From contig JAHZTW010000001.1 in the NCBI GenBank assembly GCA_020283515.1, forward strand, positions 444,931,192-444,995,191: a stretch of 64,000 nt of DNA. Direction: 5' to 3'. Below the pieces are notes generated by a model. The model was not told the DNA's origin and searched no databases. It was given only the letters and a program-made list of their open reading frames with translations. Each line of letters opens with the position of its first letter. The first letter of the stretch is position 1. The position numbers were made by a program, and so were the translations under genes. Positions 1-11,438 of the stretch are shown here, one piece after another. The DNA is from Alliaria petiolata (taxonomy: Eukaryota; Streptophyta; Magnoliopsida; Brassicales; Brassicaceae).

Positions 1-1168
1 AATCATATAATAATTCTTGATAAAGCGCGCATTTTATAATTAGGCCATCTGTGTAACACCCTGGCGGATGCTAGTAGAGTTGTTAAGATATAATATCTTC
101 TTATTGCATAATATCTCATGTAGCTTTTGAAGATTCGCTGTTAAAGAAAAACAAAATCTTTGTAGATTCCTTCATAGTTGGAACAACATGGTGTTTTTGC
201 AGAAACGGTTTGGTCATGTCCTACGACAATCCTGAGATAACAAATCAGCGTTTGTCTAGGCCTTATTTGAAAGCCGGGAGCTATCCACACGGGAGATATT
301 CCAATCTCATTTCTTTAGTGAATAATGGTTCTCACACGTATTTTTTTAAATCATAACGAATTCATCATTAAATATTATCTAAACATTCATTTATTGGAAA
401 CCCAAACCTAAAACTCGAAACATTTTACAATTAAAATCAGAATTTAAATTTAGAAAATGAAAAAAATAAATATATTTTAAAACTTCACTTTTGTTTTATA
501 AAAATAACAAAAATATCTTTTTTTTTTTTTTTTAAATAGCACCGTTCCGACTTTAGTTTAAACTACTCATCCGACCTCAAGAGAAAATAGGGATGAATAA
601 CAAATTATCCACTGAGATGATCACGCTTTCCCACCTGATCTATACAAAAATTAATCATAACCACATACACATCTTTTCAACCTATAAATAGCCATGTAAC
701 AATCATCATCCGATCACATGTTCAGAGAAAACCTAGCAAGTACAAGTTCTAACTCACTCACGAGAACGACAGAACTTATTTTTTGAAATTTGTGTCGCTA
801 ATTTTGTAGCGTATGCTTTGCTATTTTCTATGAATTCTTGTTAATAGTAAAATTCATGAAATTTTTGTTGTGGGACAAACAAAAAATGGCAAAAGATGCA
901 CTACTTAATTAAGAAAATGCCATCATGTTTATTGCCAACTTTTGTTCTGTTTTGGTGATCTACCCAACACAATATCTTGCATTAACTTTGTGGAATATTA
1001 GTTACGGATTTGCTTGTGTAACAAACCTATCGAAAAATGTAACGTTTTACTACTACACTACTATATGCTGTAAAATTCATAGTTGTGTTTGAAAAATTGT
1101 TGTTAGTTATACTTTGCTTAGAGATCACATAGCAAATGCATTATTTTATATAAATATATTTATTTTTG
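1..1168. other. Intergenic, promoter-like; short unassigned ORF remnant
   Basis: No recognisable gene. About 165-355 (+) reads openly for roughly 60 codons after an intron-like AG and contains residues GTTWCFCRNGLVMSYDN before a TAA. I cannot assign it to a family, and it may be the last exon of a gene or gene relic starting outside the window. At about 683-690 there is a TATAAATA box followed by C/A-rich, leader-like sequence (about 700-780), which resembles a plant core promoter reading rightward. No ORF of note follows before the transposon at 1169. The rest is AT-rich. Confidence 0.3.
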
Positions 1169-3142
1169 AAAGAATTACTGAGATATTACACAAAAGTTGG
1201 TTTATTACTAGAATATTATACATTTTTGAAAAATTACTCAGATATATTATGACTTTGTGTAATTACAATTAACACCCTTCATTAATTTGCAATTTTTTTA
1301 ATTTAAAAATGATTAACCAAAAATTAGTTTAATCCACCTCATTAACATCTAATTCACCTCATTAATATGAAAAAACTATATCCACGTCATGAAATACAGT
1401 TTCGGAAAAAAACCTCTCTCTCGCCGGCGAAACCTCTCTCACTCTTTCTCGGCGATTGCGAAGTCGAACCCTAATACCGCCGTCGTATCGTCTCTTCCGG
1501 CCGCTTCTCTTATCTCTGTCGCATTTCGTCTCCTTTTTCACGAACTCGAGTGGGGTCTCTACGTTTTCTCGAGTGGACTCTTTGTTTCCAATCCATAAGT
1601 CAGCCGTAAACAATCCTTAAGTCAGCCGTAAACAATCCATAAGTCAGCCATAAACAATCTAAAGTTAGCCGTAAACAATCAACAGTTACCGAAGTGGGGA
1701 CTCTTCGTTTTCTCGTGAGGACTCTTCATTTCCAATCCATAAGTCAGCCGTAAATAATCCTTAAGTCAGCCGTAAACAATCCATAAGTCAGCCGTAAACA
1801 ATTCACAATTACCGAAGTGGGGACTCTTCGTTTTTTCGAGGGGACTCTTCGTTTTCTTGAGTGGACTCTTCGTTTCCAATCCATTAGTTAGCCGTAAACA
1901 ATCCATAAGTCAGCCGTAAACAATCCATAAGTCAGCCGTAAACAATACACAATTACCAAAACCAGATCCATCATATATCGAAGAAGGATGAACGAAAATA
2001 AAGAAGAACGAGGAAGATGATGACGAATTGGATGTTCAAAATTTAAGTTCTGGATATCTCTGTTGATGTGAAGAACAAGGTGAAGAACGACGACGATGAC
2101 GACGATGAGGAAGACGAAGACGACGTTTCGTATTTCTCTTTTGATGTGAAGAACAACAACGGCGAGAAATATAATGACGACGACGAGGAAGAGGAAGACG
2201 ATGTTTCGTATTTTTCTGTTGATGATGACATGGAAATATGCATCCGACGTCATTTTTTAATTGATGAAGTGGCAAGTCAGCCACCAAACGAAGACGTAAA
2301 TCAAATGTCTTAAACCAGCCATCAAACAAAACTATAAGTCAGTCGTAACATGAATACTATAACAGTAATTAAAAAACGAAAAAAACGGCTGCAAAATTCA
2401 GCCGTAACTCAACTGAAAATCTTTAACTCAGCCGTATCGTTTAATAAGTCAGCCGTCAAAGAATGATATTGTAGTAATTAATCTTTCGCTACTAAATCAG
2501 CCGTAATTAGGCCGAGTTTTCGTTAACCCAGCTCGTTACGGCTGAGTTATGACACTTACACGAAAATCAGCCGTAACGAAGCTATAACTCAGCCAGCCGG
2601 AGAAAGTTAATTCAGCCGTGTCGAGACAATAATTCGGCCAAATTTTGACAACTCAACCATCGAGTTATAACTCAGCCGTAACGTATGTCTGAGTTATCTC
2701 GTAAGTCAGCCGTTTTCTCATAACTCAGACATATTTCGTTAACTCAGCCGTAACGTATGTCTGAGTTATCTCGTAAGTCAGCCGTTTTCTCATAACTCAG
2801 ACATATTTCGTTAACTCAGCCATAACGTATGGCTGAGTTATCTCGTAAGTCAGCCATTTTCTCATAACTCAGCCATTTTTCTTAACTCAGCCGTGATTGC
2901 CGCTGTAGCGCTTTACGCCTGAGTTCATTAATACACGTCAGCGATTTCTGACGTGGCGGCGCGTTTTTTCTGATGTGGAATTAAAAAGTAATGGCATTCT
3001 TTGTAATTACGTTTTTCCTATAACATGAAACAAGGGCACGCTGGGTATAGAAAATATAGGTGAAATATGCTAGTAATAAAAAAAAGTTTTGTATGTTTCT
3101 GGTCATTTCACCTAATTTGTATGAAATCTGAGTAAACTTCCC
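1169..3142. mobile_element. Non-autonomous Mutator-like element with CAGCCGTAA motif arrays
   Basis: The two ends are imperfect inverted repeats over about 50 bases. The left end starts GAAAGAATTACTGAGATATT and the right end, reverse-complemented, starts GGGAAGTTTACTCAGATTT. They are bounded by an identical 9-base direct repeat TTTATTTTT at 1160-1168 and 3143-3151, the duplication length expected for Mutator-superfamily insertions. The repeat is low-complexity, so the exact ends are moderately secure. No transposase is seen. The interior is dominated by a short motif, AGTCAGCCGTAAAC and variants. It runs at roughly 21-base period in blocks at 1598-1690, 1738-1805 and 1886-1950, then as scattered and inverted copies (TTACGGCTGAGTT) and roughly 70-base repeats to about 2900. 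It lies about 30 bases beyond the transporter stop codon, so probably in that gene's 3' UTR. Confidence 0.6.
2068..2313 (+). CDS. Acidic D/E-rich ORF inside the Mutator-like element (doubtful gene)
   Basis: An 81-codon frame from ATG to TAA. It encodes two copies of a unit made of a long Asp/Glu run followed by DDVSYFS, joined by a short Asn/Lys linker. The duplication is also visible in the DNA (GAC/GAT/GAG-rich tract followed by GTTTCGTATTT). No known domain is recognised. It could be a captured fragment of an acidic host protein, or a chance frame in a GA-rich tandem duplication, because the opposite strand is also open (Ser-rich). There is no sign of a promoter. Listed because it is the only coding-like stretch in the element. 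Confidence 0.2.
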   Translation: MKNKVKNDDDDDDEEDEDDVSYFSFDVKNNNGEKYNDDDEEEEDDVSYFSVDDDMEICIRRHFLIDEVASQPPNEDVNQMS

Positions 3143-3172
3143 TTTATTTTTTGCTTCCTGGGCTATCTCTTG

Positions 3173-6100
3173 TCAAGCTTCCTCGTTTGAAGTGTTGCTG
3201 ATTGCATTGTTCATTAACGAAGAAGGAACATCTTTTATCACAAGACTCTGAAGGAATCCGATCATCTGTGCGTGTAAAACAATGTTAGTCATGCAGAACT
3301 AATATATATATATACAATCTACATAGTTATGATGGATGAGAGGGGCGAAAATGTAAAATATACCAAGGATAAGGCGATGCATAGAAGGCTGAATCCAGGG
3401 AAATAGAAGGGTGCATTTTCGGAGAGAAACAACGCTATATAAAATCAAGTTATTTATGAGTTAAAACGCTTTTGTGTACTTAGTAATAAATGGTGGTCAA
3501 AGTCCAGTTTCATGTGTTCACGTACCTGTCAATGGACTATATATAATTGGAGCCACAACTTCTGCAAAGGACTTTACCGCAGATATGCATCCCTGGACCT
3601 TCCCCTGCAACGATATGGAAATCTTTGAATTAATACGAAGAATATCAAGATTTTTGTGTGAGAGATAAAATAGATTTGTGTGAATTGTTTTATGTATTTC
3701 TCATTTAAATAAAAACAAAGCAAGAAAAACTTATAAGTCGGAAAAAAGTGTATACAATACAACTTATATATATACCATGTATATTAACTTTACCGACGGT
3801 AACAAATTATCAAACCGGACTCAATATCTAATATATTGAAATAAAAACATCATCATTGTGCTTTATTTTAAACAGATTAGACCACATACCTATGAAAACG
3901 TTAAATCCAAGACCTAACTAGTTCTTTGAAAAAATTATATTAACAATTTAACATTGGAAAGTTGGCGGAGGAAAATAAGTTGTACGGTTTTACCTGTTCA
4001 CCACATCCAACTTGTCTTGAGGCAATACCACAAATCTATAAACCAAATCCAAGTTGTGTTTTAGTGACAGTAAGTAAAGAGTACCAATGTTAAGGACCAT
4101 TTAAACGAGAAAATCTTACCGATGGAATTACGAACATTCCTCCGGGTACAAGCACGGTCGTGGCATAAGGAACCTACATTGTTCGCATAAACAAAACCAA
4201 TCAATTATATTGAACTTGTAATCTTTCATAGGTTATGTAGCTATCGAAGTTTCTTGGACCCAAATATTAGTTAGACCAAAGATCTTGATATAGAAGGAGG
4301 TTTCAACCAGGGCCAGCTCAATAATACTCAAAATTAAATGTATTATGAACTATATAGATTCTATTTGAATGTATATTCTTTTAACAAAAACAATTGAAGT
4401 TTAATTAACTTGCAGACAAGTTTTACTAATTTCGGTTAATTAAGGATTATATATGTTCTTATATGAGCAACTCCTCTAACACAACCCTAATATTAACTGA
4501 CTCACCCATGCTGACCATGAAACACTGAGAATTGCTGCCTGCACCACAATCACATTGATCAAATTTATTAGCTATATATCATGATTAGGGACAGTAATTT
4601 ATTTTTGTATATAATTGATTAATTGAAGCAAAATTTTGATAAACAAAAAAGGGTTTAAAATGTTTACGTTGAAGAATTCCATAAGAAGCCCTGTTGATAG
4701 CACTCTACGTTCTCCAATGGCAGAAATTAATATGGGCAATATAAACAGCTGAGAAGATAAAATTCAGCAACACATGTCAATGAACAACAACTTTAGTCTT
4801 TTTTTTTTTTGTTGTTGCTAAATAGCTATAATTAACTAAATGATAATTATACTTATATGATATAATATAATTACACGTAATTAATCACCTGGGAGATGGA
4901 AGCGATGATGCTAACCCTGTCTCTTATACACATCTAGATGTGTATAAGAGACAGCTATTTGAATATATATATAAGTTGTACGGTTTTACCTGTTCACCAC
5001 ATCCAACTTGTCTTGAGGCAATACCACAAATCTATAAACCCTGTCTCTTATACACATCTAGATGTGTATAAGAGACAGGTTTAATACAGTACAAAGTTAC
5101 CAATCAAACCTATGAAAACGTTAAATCCAAGACCTAACTAGTTCTTTGAAAAAATTATATTAACAATTTAACATTGGAAAGTTGGCGGANAGGAAAACTC
5201 TCATGTACACCATACCAACGAATAATGATATAACTGAAACCTAATCAATTACATTTTTCTTATATATTAGTGAAGTTTCACCTGAAATTTATATTTAGAT
5301 AACCAATAAAAGTTATGACAAACAAAAACTATAAGGAAATAATGAGTCTATATGATTGGATCATCTTTTGAGTTTTTCTCATTCGTTATTTCCTTGTTAG
5401 TATAAATCTATGTTTATACGATACCTGAAAAATCGAAGCTACAGGTAGAAAACGAGCTGTGAATGTTGCACAAACTCCGGAAATTGATTTGACACCTGCT
5501 AAGACTCCAAACATTGACATTCTTTCTCTGCCATTAATATTTTTTGCCTGAAAATATAATTAAACGAGTTAAATTCGTACATACGTTCCAAACATACTAC
5601 TGTAAGACCAAAATATCGTATACTAAGATCATGGTGAGGGGAAACCAAACTTTACCACATAAGCTTGAGCGAGACAGTCAACGGCGCCTTTGCAGATCAC
5701 ATCGAATAGAATCTTGGTTATATAAAATGCATAGAAAAAATTTGTATCCCTTCTATACCCTAATATTGCTGCAAAAAGTTACTAGATTTAGTAGTCTAAT
5801 AAGAAAAATATTTGAACAAATATTAATTCTGAAGATACTAGAATAAATATACTACACTATATATAAAACATGGTTAAATGCATCACTGATGTATGAGAAT
5901 GCTATGTTCATTTAAGAAAGTCTTCTCTAAACAATTTACAAAAATGCCATGTTCATCTACCAAAGTCTCCCATAAATAATTCACGAAAATGCCATCTTCT
6001 GATTTAACTTGACAAGAAAAAAATACTTCCCAAAAATTGGTTAGTCGTCTAATTTTTTATTCAAAAAAATAATAATTAAGTGAATAACCAATTTTACACT

Positions 6101-9100
6101 TCTAGTTAAGAATATAGCACTGTTTTCTCTTTATTTGGAGAACTAATAAAATGGGCAATTCTTTGTTGATTATAAATTGAGGTAAAATTATATCCTTTTT
6201 AGTGGAAGACTAAACACTGTAATAGTGTTAAAATCCACTCCAATATAACACTACAATGACTCTATCATAGTGTTTTTTTTCTATAGTGTCACACTATATT
6301 TAGTGTGACATTGTAACAACACTAAAAATTATAATATTTTTGTTTTAAATTATTATGTATTGAAAGAGTTAATTTAATTATATTTTTTTTTTTTTAAAAA
6401 ATGTGATTACTTTTATTATTAAAAATATATATATCATGATTATTTTTCCTCTTTTGATATTAATTAATATGAAATATTAATATGTAAAAAATATCTAAAC
6501 TAATACACAAATTGATTAAAAAAAATACATAACAGAGTTCAATTAAAACATTGAAAATATGAAATTACAAAATTAAAATCAAACAAATATAAAATTATAA
6601 GAATAATAAATATTTATCAAAATTATTAAATAATAAAGAAAATCTTTAATTTAATAATATGATAAAAAAAGGTGATATTTAGTGTTGTGGTTGGAGAAAA
6701 GAAAATATTTGGTGCTAAAACTATAGCAAATATGATGTAATTTCAACACCAAAATAATGTTGTGGTGGGAGATGCTATAAATCAGGCGGGAGAGAGAATG
6801 CAATGATGTCATCAGCATCATCTTTTCCTGCTCTTTTGTATACTCTATTTCTATTTCATGTAACAATTATGGAACAATTATTGTTCTAGAAAAAAATCAG
6901 CATAACAGGAGTTAAAACCAATTGCATTTTACGGGAATATATAGATGGTACTATACTACATTCTATTTACACACATATAATATAGAATATCAAAGTAATT
7001 GTTACTTCACACAAATAACATGATGCAAATTAAATTTTATTCAACTAATAAAATATGAATACGTTAGAAACATTAATTGATTTTCATAACGAAATTTATA
7101 CTAATTTAAAAGATAATCATTTTAGTCAAAAATATGAAATGGCTTTAATATTTTTGTTTTCGTCTAATACGTCTCTTTCTCTCTAGATTTGAAACAAAAA
7201 AAAAACTATACAATAATATATATTTGAAAGTCGAAACAAATTCCATTTATATTATAGAGTTTCTCAACTAGAAAATAAATTTGCAACAAAGTGAATAACT
7301 TTAGACATACAAATAGCTCAAACTCTTTAACAAAACAGTTGCATAAATTAGCATATAAAATTTAACATTCTTGCGATATATAATAGAATTATATTGTGTT
7401 CAATATACAACGACATGTCTATACTTGCACCAAATTCAATCAGAAAACATGTGAATGAACCAGTACGTTGAGAAAAGACGAATGGAATGATAAGTAGTTA
7501 ATATTACATATAATTCAAAATGTAAATTATAAATTTCATAAACATTAAAAGTTTTTACACTATATTAAGATAATACATAATATTTAACTTCGCGTTTTTA
7601 TTAAGAAGAACTTATATACTTTTTTGAGAAATTTGTATCCATTTGAAACAATTAAAATTATGGCATACATTTTTTCAGCATAAATCACTTATTTGAATCA
7701 TTTGTGTTGAAAACATGATAAAGAAATTAATTGAAAGGGGATAAACAAAAATATGTAACAAAAAATAAAATTTAAAAGAAAAAGAAGAAGAAGAAGATAG
7801 CATTTGGATTTTTTAAAAAATATATATAAAGATAGATAGAAGCAATATTAGTGTACATTATATAACAAATATTATATATAAATATTATTTTTTCTTTCAT
7901 TAATTACAGTTTTTTGGATTATTATTGCTAATTTCTAAAATAATAATGGGGCACTTGCAAAACTAACGCATTTGACCAATGAAATATATAAAAATAACGT
8001 TCTTATAAAAATATTAGGTAGATAACTTTTTAAGGCGATTTTGTCATTTTGCAAACAAAAGTTAACTTTTTCGGAATAGTAACGTACACGTTATGAATTT
8101 AACAGAAACGTTAACACTTTGTACAATAATATAATTTGGAGTAACACTATAAACATATTAAAATTATCAGAAACATCGTCAATAAAAGTATAATTATAAA
8201 TATTATATAGAAGATAACTAAACTTTAAACTCTTAAATATATAACCTAAACCCTAACCGATGAAACGTGAAACCAAACTGAAGATGGATGAACTCAAATC
8301 CTCCCCTATACCCAAAAATCTATATCCTAAACCTGCTCCCTAGGGATAGGTGAAACGAAACAGATTAATATAAGCTCTTATATTTTAATATAAATTTTCA
8401 TATGTTAATTCTGTAAAAATATTATTCATTTTTTTGTTTGAGATGAAGAATTTTTCGTGCCTTTAATTTTAAATTTCTCTCTAAACCCCAAATTTTAAAT
8501 CTAGATCTCTTTTATATTTTAAAATCTAAACTTTAAATCCCTTCTATAAGGATTGGTGAACTCAAGTTAATTAATAAAACAAAATTATGAAATATATACA
8601 TGCACATCTGTGTATCTTCTTCTTCACAAAGCAAAAGCAAGATTTTTTGTTTGATTTAAGTAAAATCCAGATTTATTTTAAATAAAATTCAAATTTAGTT
8701 TTTTTGGTATCATAGATCTCAAATATTTAATGGAAAAATAGAAGTTAGATGACATATTAGAGATTAGTAAGTGGGAAGAGAGAAGAGGGAAGAGAGAAGG
8801 AGAGAGAAATGAGAGAGAGGAGAAAGAGAGAAAGGAGAGAGAAATGAGAGAGAGGAGAAAGAGAGAAAAGAGAGAAAAATATTAATAGAGATAAAAAAAA
8901 CTTGAGAAAAAAGGAGAGAAGGTGAGAGTAAGATAAAAAGCTCGATTGGTAAATAAGCTGTGGAGGCTGTAGAGATTTTAATTAGTTTTAAATTTTTAAA
9001 AGCCAGTTTTTTTTCAATCAGATTTTACTTTTCCTACGGTTATAAAAGTCTTCTTATAAATCTCATAGGCAAAATAACTCATTTTACTCTTATTTTTGTT

Positions 9101-11438
9101 TTTTTTTCAAAGCCAATAAAATTAACTAGTAATGCAATTGCTATTAACAGAAAATCGGAAGGATAAAGCGTAAATATACACGGCAATAAATATGGTTTTT
9201 TTAGTTTTTTTTTTGACAAAATATGGTTTTTTTAGTTAAGTTATGGAGGCATTATTTTAACATATTTGAGAGATTGGGTTTAGACAAACATAAAGAGACG
9301 TACTAATGGATAGGATGTGATGTGTTAAAAGCGTTTATTGTTTATCAACGTCGGTTGACAAAACGAGATAGACGTGCGAAAGAATCTCGAACTTTTTAAT
9401 GATGGCACTAAACTAGTGGAATCGTGGATAGGTAAGGTGTCTACTAGACTACTGGTATAAAATAATCAAATACATAACGAAGGCATCTTCCGTTGTATTG
9501 TATATTGGTAAGCATAATTTATTAGCAAAAATTTTAGACGTACACTTTATTATACTATTGGTACATTTTTTTTTTTTTTTACTTTGCATGAAATTTTTAT
9601 TTTATCAGTTTTTTGAGTTTAAAGTCTTTGAAAGATATCAGAATTAAACAACTTATATTTTCTCTATTAAAACATATAAGAACAATAATTAAAGAGTCTT
9701 GCTGATTTTTAGAAATTTGTGTAAAAACTAAAAAGTTAAAAACATTCAAATTCAAAACACTTTAGTAAAAAGTAGAAAAGGAACCTGGAGGAGGAATGGA
9801 GAGACACATGGGAATAGTGAGCAATGCCTTGATTCCATATCTGTCGGCCAGATTCCCAATTACCGGCATCATTACCATAGTCCCCAGTCCTACTGTCTTT
9901 TTTTTTTACCATTTTCACCGTCATAACAACAGTTTACATTAGTTATTCTGATCCTTTTTACATTCTTGTAATATTGGATTTCTTCTAAGAAAATAACAAT
10001 ATAGACTGCTTTAGTTGAATAAAACTGAAGTCTAACTATCGAAATATAAACATAATGATCAAACTAATTTCATCAAAGACCAAGTATTAGAAAACTGAAA
10101 ACATACTCGTTCTGAGCTAGTTTTGGTTTTAAAACACGGTTCAATCGCTTTACAAATTAGATTAAAAATGAGAAATTCCGATTTCAAACTGTACCAGACA
10201 CAACCAATATGTTGACATTTATTTAGTTAGAAAAGTTTGAAACACGTAGCTAAAAATTATGCAGATATTTGTTTATAACATAAAAAAAAAAATATATGAC
10301 CATTTCTGGTGAGACCTTTAAATTACATATTTCAACAGACCTAACACTGAATCCTACGTAGGATTCGACTGCCACCTTACATACACATCAATAAACCCAC
10401 TCACAATCTCATGATTTTGATATGACTTATCAAATTAAATATCACTTATAATCCCCATTTATTTTAATAAAATGATAATTTGCCTACAAAATTCAATCGT
10501 TCATTTTTAAGTTTATCATATAATTAGTGACTATTAATTCGTTGTAAAATTTATTTCTTTTAGTCAAGCTAAATTTATTTGAACGAAATATGTTTTTTTG
10601 GTCAACAGCAGAATATGTTCTATACTTACTTGTGTGACCTATAATAATAGCAGTTAATTTTTTCCACGTCTAATACGGATCTTTTGATGGAAGAATAAAT
10701 TCAATTAATATATTAATCCTACTACTAATCGTACAATGTCATTAACTATTTAAAAACCTGCATCAAACAGAAACATTATTCATTTATTATTTAACTGAAA
10801 TATCTTCTATAATACGAGTCACACGGCATAATTTAGTTTTTTTCTTTCCCTGAATTAATTATCAATAATATTCTTGTCACCACTCTCAAAACATTTTCTG
10901 TTTAATTAATTGGAAATGCGAATAACATGTCATTCTCCGATGGAGGTTGAACTTATATATATCTTGAGAATTGTTTATCTATCGTCTCATTGTCTCAACA
11001 ATAAAACAATTCACTAGACTCAAAGACATGTACCATTGGCCAATTTTCAAGTTTGAATTTTGAAGGCTACACTATATATTCTTCAAAATCCTTTCCTTAA
11101 GAAAAAGGGACAACTAAATTCGTTTATTTGAATTATATAGGTTATCAATTTTGAAGACATCACCGAGATTTGGAAGCATTTGTTTATGATAAAAAGATTT
11201 GAAAGTAAACGATTAATATGCACCGATATAATACACACACATATATATATGGGTACCAGTTCTATACCACTTGTTGTAGTCCGGTGAGGTATACGGCGAG
11301 AGAACAAGAATCGTCTAGGCCGGAGCAAACTGCGGCGACGGTGACGTCAGTTATCACCGGCATCACCAAGAATCCGGCGAATCCTGACAGGAAAACCGTT
11401 GTAAGCATGTGTCTCATTCCTCCAAGACTCTCCTCCAT
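3173..11438 (-). CDS. MFS transporter (AT2G16970/16980/16990-type), assembly-broken
   Basis: Multi-exon membrane transporter of the major facilitator superfamily. Exons: 11438-11268, 9896-9785, 5768-5656, 5547-5425, 5240-5191 (cut), 4916-4889 (cut), 4748-4668, 4538-4506, 4173-4120, 4035-3994, 3604-3526, 3434-3364 and 3265-3173. The start is chosen at MEESLGGMRHML, which leads straight into the first hydrophobic segment (TVFLSGFAGFLVMPVITDV). Later hallmarks are IGNLADRYGIKALLTIP (an MFS loop with DRYG), LGYRRDTNFFYAFYITKILF, SMFGVLAGVKSISGVCATF, GERRVLSTGLLMEFFN and GKVQGCISAVKSFAEVVAP. All phases join. About 100 residues between MVYMRVFL and VSIIASISQ are missing, replaced by artefactual filler (4917-5190). 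Intron 2 is about 4 kb and carries a transposon. The substrate is unknown. Arabidopsis has a tandem set of such genes here; only one is visible in this window. Confidence 0.85.
4917..5190. other. Assembly artefact: two Tn5 mosaic-end junctions plus duplicated filler and N
   Basis: At 4917-4954 and 5041-5078 the 19-base Tn5 mosaic end CTGTCTCTTATACACATCT is fused directly to its own reverse complement. This is the junction adapter of Nextera mate-pair libraries, not a plant sequence. Between the junctions, 4971-5040 is an exact repeat of 3975-4044 (exon 10 of the transporter gene and its borders). After the second junction, 5108-5189 repeats 3888-3969, ending at an N (5190). The block interrupts the transporter gene between a coding segment ending at 5191 and one resuming at 4916. 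It is best explained as unremoved adapter in reads used to fill a gap. Confidence 0.95.
7948..8950 (-). mobile_element. Mutator-like (non-TIR type) element, inverted relative to the 13284-14349 copy
   Basis: The left end GGGGCACTTGCAAAACTAACG and the following several hundred bases align with the reverse complement of 14349 downward. Shared blocks include AATAGTAACGTACACGTTATG, TCATCGTCAATAAAA and CTGAAGATGGATGAAC. The similarity runs through an ACCCTAA-rich stretch (around 8245) to the GA-rich tract and fades at about 8890-8950, so the right border is approximate. No transposase frame is visible. It sits in the large intron of the transporter gene. Confidence 0.55.
8768..8890 (+). repeat. 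GA-rich tandem repeat
   Basis: A purine tract in which a unit of about 35 bases (GGAGAGAGAAATGAGAGAGA plus AGAAAGAGAGAAA) is repeated at least twice. The complementary pyrimidine tract occurs in the inverted relative at about 13490-13610, so it is part of the Mutator-like element rather than an independent repeat. Confidence 0.6.

Larger units (their letters stand above)
5769..9784 (-). other. Large intron 2 of the transporter gene
   Basis: About 4 kb between the exons ending IPMCLSIPPP and beginning ILGYRRD. It is AT-rich. From about 6190 to 6790 there is a region with partly inverted ends (AACACTGTAATAGTGTT-like on the left, AACACCAAAATAATGTTGTGGTGGGAG on the right) that looks like a small inverted-repeat element, although I could not define its borders. 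A Mutator-like element starts at 7948. A poly-purine tract occupies about 8768-8890. Nothing coding is visible. Confidence 0.6.

Noticed and set aside
1888..2329. Overlapping minus-strand Ser/His-rich ORFs
   Set aside because: Antisense of a GA-rich tandem duplication inside a transposon, with no domain and no splice context.
4990..5031. Apparent duplication of transporter exon 10
   Set aside because: It lies between two adapter junctions and is base-identical to 3994-4035, so it is filler rather than exon duplication.
4917..5078. Perfect palindromes resembling a native inverted-repeat mobile element
   Set aside because: The sequence is exactly the Tn5 mosaic-end junction used in mate-pair libraries, so it is a technical artefact.
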